From NCBI GenBank assembly GCA_023415375.1, contig JAEZKW010000066.1, positions 1 through 6,545 of the forward strand: a stretch of 6,545 bases of DNA, in the 5' to 3' direction. Below the pieces are notes generated by a model. The model had not been told where the DNA came from and searched no databases. It saw nothing but the letters and a program-made list of their open reading frames with translations. Origin of the DNA: Bacillota bacterium. Its GTDB lineage: Bacteria > Bacillota > UBA4882 > UBA8346. Shown here piece by piece: positions 5,701-6,545 of the stretch. Within the stretch, counting starts at the first letter, position 1; the number at the start of each line of letters is the position of its first letter. The translations under genes and the position numbers were made by a program.

Positions 5701-6545
5701 ATGAAAATCATCAAGCGTTTATTAAGAAATCCCATTTCTTTGGCGGGAATCATTTTATTATTGATGTTTATCTTTATTGCTATGGCCGCGCCATTCCTTG
5801 CGCCGCCCCATGACCCATCCAATCCATATCAAATTCCCCGGCGCGGTTGGACCTTGGAACCATCCCCACCTTCTGCGGAATACATTTTTGGTTTAACTCA
5901 GGGTTCATATGATATTTTTTACGGAATTGTCTGGGGAACCAGGACTGCCTTGAAAGTCGGTCTAATTGTGGTATTTTTCGGTACCCTGATCGGCATTACC
6001 CTTGGATCAATCTCGGCTTACTATGGGGGCAAATTGGACGAGTTGCTGATGCGTTTTACCGACATTTTCATGAGTTTTCCGACAATTGTATTTGCAGTCA
6101 TCTTTACGGTAATTTTCGGGATCGGTTTAAATAGTGTGATGATGGCTCTAATTCTATTTGGATGGATGAGTTATGCCCGCCTAATCCGGGGTAATATATT
6201 GGCTGTAAAACAAGAAGAATATGTACTGGCGGCGAAGGCCATCGGAGTCAGTGATTTCAAAATCATTACCCGGCATATTCTGCCCAATACCATCTTCCCG
6301 GTTATTATTCATGCTTCCATGTCCTTGGGCTCGGTTGTTATTGTAGCTTCTTCAATGAGTTTTTTAGGACTCGGGGCACCCGAGGGCTATGCAGACTGGG
6401 GTCAGATGATTAACTTTGCACGTAACTGGATGCTGGGAGAGCAAAAGGATGTACTCAAGTATTGGTTTACCGTTATTTATCCCGGTATGGCAATTGTCCT
6501 GTTTGTGTTATCCTGGAATCTGGTGGGAGATGCTTTGAGAGATAT
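5701..6545 (+). CDS. oppC: Peptide-type ABC transporter permease, OppC/DppC family (3' end outside window)
   Basis: This is the second channel subunit, pairing with permease B. The frame from ATG 5701 stays open to the window edge, giving 281 full codons. It reaches the W-N-L-V-G-D-A-L-R-D motif (272-281) that stands just before the usual D-P-R terminus, so only about 5-20 residues should be missing. An N-terminal OppC-type segment (K-R-L-L-R-N-P-I-S-L-A-G, 5-16) leads into helix 1 (13-34), then A-P-F-L-A-P-x-x-D-P (30-39). Other helices are near 84-107, 126-151, about 199-222 and 258-277. The EAA loop is at 172-200, with E-E-Y-V-L-A-A-K-A-I-G and H-I-L-P-N-T. L-G-L-G-A-P-E-G-Y-A-D-W-G (222-234) corresponds to the family's L-G-L-G-x-Q-P-P-x-P-x-W-G stretch but lacks the usual Q-P-P. 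The start has GGAG (5690-5693) at 7 bases, overlapping the end of permease B, which indicates tight co-translation. Confidence 0.93.
   Translation, partial: MKIIKRLLRNPISLAGIILLLMFIFIAMAAPFLAPPHDPSNPYQIPRRGWTLEPSPPSAEYIFGLTQGSYDIFYGIVWGTRTALKVGLIVVFFGTLIGITLGSISAYYGGKLDELLMRFTDIFMSFPTIVFAVIFTVIFGIGLNSVMMALILFGWMSYARLIRGNILAVKQEEYVLAAKAIGVSDFKIITRHILPNTIFPVIIHASMSLGSVVIVASSMSFLGLGAPEGYADWGQMINFARNWMLGEQKDVLKYWFTVIYPGMAIVLFVLSWNLVGDALRD

Overview
The window carries most of one operon for an ABC importer of the peptide/nickel/opine (PepT) class, read left to right, plus the first 68 codons of a divergent gene on the minus strand at the left edge. The operon order is ATPase D (553-1596), ATPase F (1589-2641), substrate-binding protein (2754-4580), permease B (4665-5696), permease C (5701 to the window end, lacking only its last residues). 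The complex would bind a peptide-like ligand outside the cytoplasmic membrane, pass it through the B/C permease pair, and power import with the D/F ATPase pair. All five proteins carry the expected motifs, so the system looks complete and functional. The chemical identity of the ligand cannot be fixed from sequence alone.

Left edge: positions 206 down to 1 encode a basic cytoplasmic tail, one membrane anchor and the start of an extracytoplasmic domain that resembles the beginning of a class A penicillin-binding protein (peptidoglycan glycosyltransferase). It runs off the window. Positions 207-552 are a very AT-rich divergent intergenic region. It holds a plausible sigma-70-type promoter for the operon (344-372), two small inverted repeats next to the divergent gene, and a leader of about 175 nt before the first ATPase. 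No RNA gene, riboswitch or additional coding gene was recognised there.

Inside the operon, D and F overlap by 8 nt, and B and C are separated by 4 nt. The two wider gaps flank the binding-protein gene: 112 nt before it and 84 nt after it. The second gap contains a long imperfect hairpin without a U-tract, which fits differential expression or mRNA stabilisation of the binding protein relative to the permeases.

Organism: a bacterium with strong GGAGG-type ribosome binding sites, moderate GC in genes (estimated by eye) and AT-rich spacers. The binding protein has an ordinary Sec signal peptide ending in A-F-A and no lipobox, as is usual when the protein floats free in a periplasm. That hints at a diderm lineage, possibly a diderm Firmicutes-like or other uncultivated group, but the phylum cannot be assigned from this window. 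I see no mobile element, CRISPR, tRNA or rRNA, and nothing that amounts to a new biological system. The points worth a second look are regulatory and biochemical details of the transporter.
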